This document shows, one piece after another, positions 4,785-5,092 of a stretch of DNA of 5,092 nt. The stretch spans positions 1 through 5,092 of the forward strand of contig CAYZHG010000055.1 in the NCBI GenBank assembly GCA_964477455.1, read 5' to 3'. The first letter of the stretch is position 1. Every line of letters starts with the position of its first letter. The position numbers and the translations under genes are program-made. The notes under the pieces are model-generated. The model saw only the letters and a list, made by a program, of their open reading frames with translations. It did no database searches and was not told the DNA's origin. The DNA comes from CAIOJG01 sp964477455. Lineage in GTDB: Bacteria; Patescibacteriota; Patescibacteriia; Magasanikbacterales; GWA2-37-8.

Positions 4785-4812
4785 TTGACAGATGTGGGGG
4801 GGGTGGTATCAT
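4785..4812 (+). promoter_or_regulatory. Sigma70-type promoter with poly-G spacer, extended -10
   Basis: TTGACA (4785-4790) and TATCAT (4807-4812) are 16 bases apart. The spacer is GATG, T, eight G, TGG. TG lies one base before the -10 box, an extended -10 element. The 11-base core (T, eight G, TG) is identical to that in the spacer at 376-404. The predicted start is near 4819. It points away from the lysis genes into non-coding sequence. Confidence 0.7.
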
Positions 4813-4818
4813 TAAATT

Positions 4819-4881
4819 GCTATCTATTCATTTCCAACGAGATACGCAAAAAAGAAGCGGGAGGAAGTCCCCGCTTTTTTT
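4819..4881 (+). ncRNA. Possible short (about 60 nt) terminated RNA
   Basis: The interval begins at the start predicted for the promoter at 4785-4812 and ends at a strong intrinsic terminator. No start codon with a plausible reading frame lies between them. The product would be an unstructured 5' part of about 30 bases followed by the terminator hairpin, the usual layout of small regulatory RNAs. The alternative is that the terminator simply serves the lysis genes and the promoter reads through to something beyond the window. Confidence 0.4.
4848..4881 (+). terminator. Intrinsic terminator downstream of the endolysin gene
   Basis: AGCGGG (4856-4861) pairs with CCCGCT (4870-4875) around an 8-base loop, with A-rich sequence before and seven T (4875-4881) after. 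It is the first terminator after the endolysin stop codon and could end both the lysis transcript and the transcript from the promoter at 4785-4812. Confidence 0.8.
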
Positions 4882-4898
4882 GTTTGCAGAAAAAAGGA

Positions 4899-4989
4899 AT
4901 GGCGTGCTCGCCATATTTATTGAACATGGGGGGTACTGCACCCCCCAAACCCCCTCTTATGGAGTGATTGCAGACAAGGCTAGCAATCA
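4899..4989. repeat. Chain of three perfect hairpins
   Basis: Three uninterrupted stem-loops follow one another: 4899-4904 with 4909-4914 (ATGGCG/CGCCAT, loop of 4), 4928-4934 with 4940-4946 (GGGGGGT/ACCCCCC, loop of 5), and 4965-4971 with 4983-4989 (TGATTGC/GCAATCA, loop of 11). No reading frame explains them and none ends in a T-run. They may be part of a structured RNA or a DNA site such as an origin or recombination region. Confidence 0.45.
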
Positions 4990-5092
4990 ATCATTGCGGA
5001 ATTTGAATTGCATTTGCATTTTCATGTCAAAATGTTGTGGCGAGTTTTTCGCTTTTTTTGGCGTGGTGGTCGTTGCCGAGCCACCTCAGAAC
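4990..5092. other. Non-coding right edge, no gene seen
   Basis: Neither strand has a convincing gene here. A short weak hairpin, 5040-5043 with 5049-5052, followed by seven T (5053-5059), could be a poor plus-strand terminator. GGTGG and CCACC repeats near 5064-5086 form another small stem. The block continues past the window. Confidence 0.4.

Noticed and set aside
4785..4967. Plus-strand frame of 60 residues after the endolysin
   Set aside because: It would start on the TTG of a -35 box and runs through a terminator and hairpins; explained by regulatory DNA.
5002..5030. Minus-strand TTGACA at 5030-5025 as a promoter
   Set aside because: The -10 position reads TTCAAA or TCAAAT, lacking the key A at position 2, and the only frame downstream is 12 codons.
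1..5092. Window as a complete circular phage genome
   Set aside because: No overlap between the two ends is visible, and replication, packaging and capsid genes are missing.

Overview
The window looks like part of the late region of a tailed double-stranded DNA phage or prophage. Most of it is AT-rich and gene-dense, with small genes packed end to end. They form a virion-protein block on the minus strand and a two-gene lysis cassette on the plus strand. No terminase, portal, capsid protease or replication gene is visible, so this is a fragment, not a complete phage genome. Nearly every start codon is preceded by an A-rich tract and none has a clear Shine-Dalgarno sequence. The promoters that can be read are of the TTGACA/TATAAT type. 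This combination suggests a host lineage that does not depend on Shine-Dalgarno pairing. Patescibacteria (CPR) is my low-confidence guess; the classical promoters argue against Bacteroidota.

Layout. Positions 1-146 are non-coding and hold two strong inverted repeats, one of which ends the leftmost transcript. Positions 147-347 (minus) encode a 66-residue orphan protein with its own promoter. A bidirectional terminator lies at 415-438. Positions 456-3836 (minus) hold a seven-gene operon, transcribed right to left: a large virion protein with a beta-rich C-terminus, a tail-fibre-like protein, a small membrane/coiled-coil protein, a small protein of a repeated virion family, a phospholipase D-type nuclease, another small virion-type protein, and a Gly/Ala-rich protein that shares its N-terminal motif with the earlier small one. 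Positions 3837-4270 are non-coding. They contain divergent overlapping promoters and a GC-rich element that folds into a 10-bp closing stem plus a 6-bp pseudoknot, which I read as a previously unrecognised structured RNA. Positions 4271-4781 (plus) encode a holin-like protein overlapping a CHAP-domain endolysin. Positions 4782-5092 are non-coding and hold a promoter with a G-rich spacer, a terminator about 60 nt downstream of its predicted start, and a chain of further hairpins.

The structural operon would build part of the particle, probably tail or surface appendages, while the divergent cassette lyses the cell. The GC-rich RNA sits between the two blocks, downstream of a plus-strand promoter, so it could be made as a leader of the lysis transcript or as a free RNA. 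The two most unusual signals are this RNA and a pair of promoters at the outer edges whose spacers share the same 11-base G-run motif.
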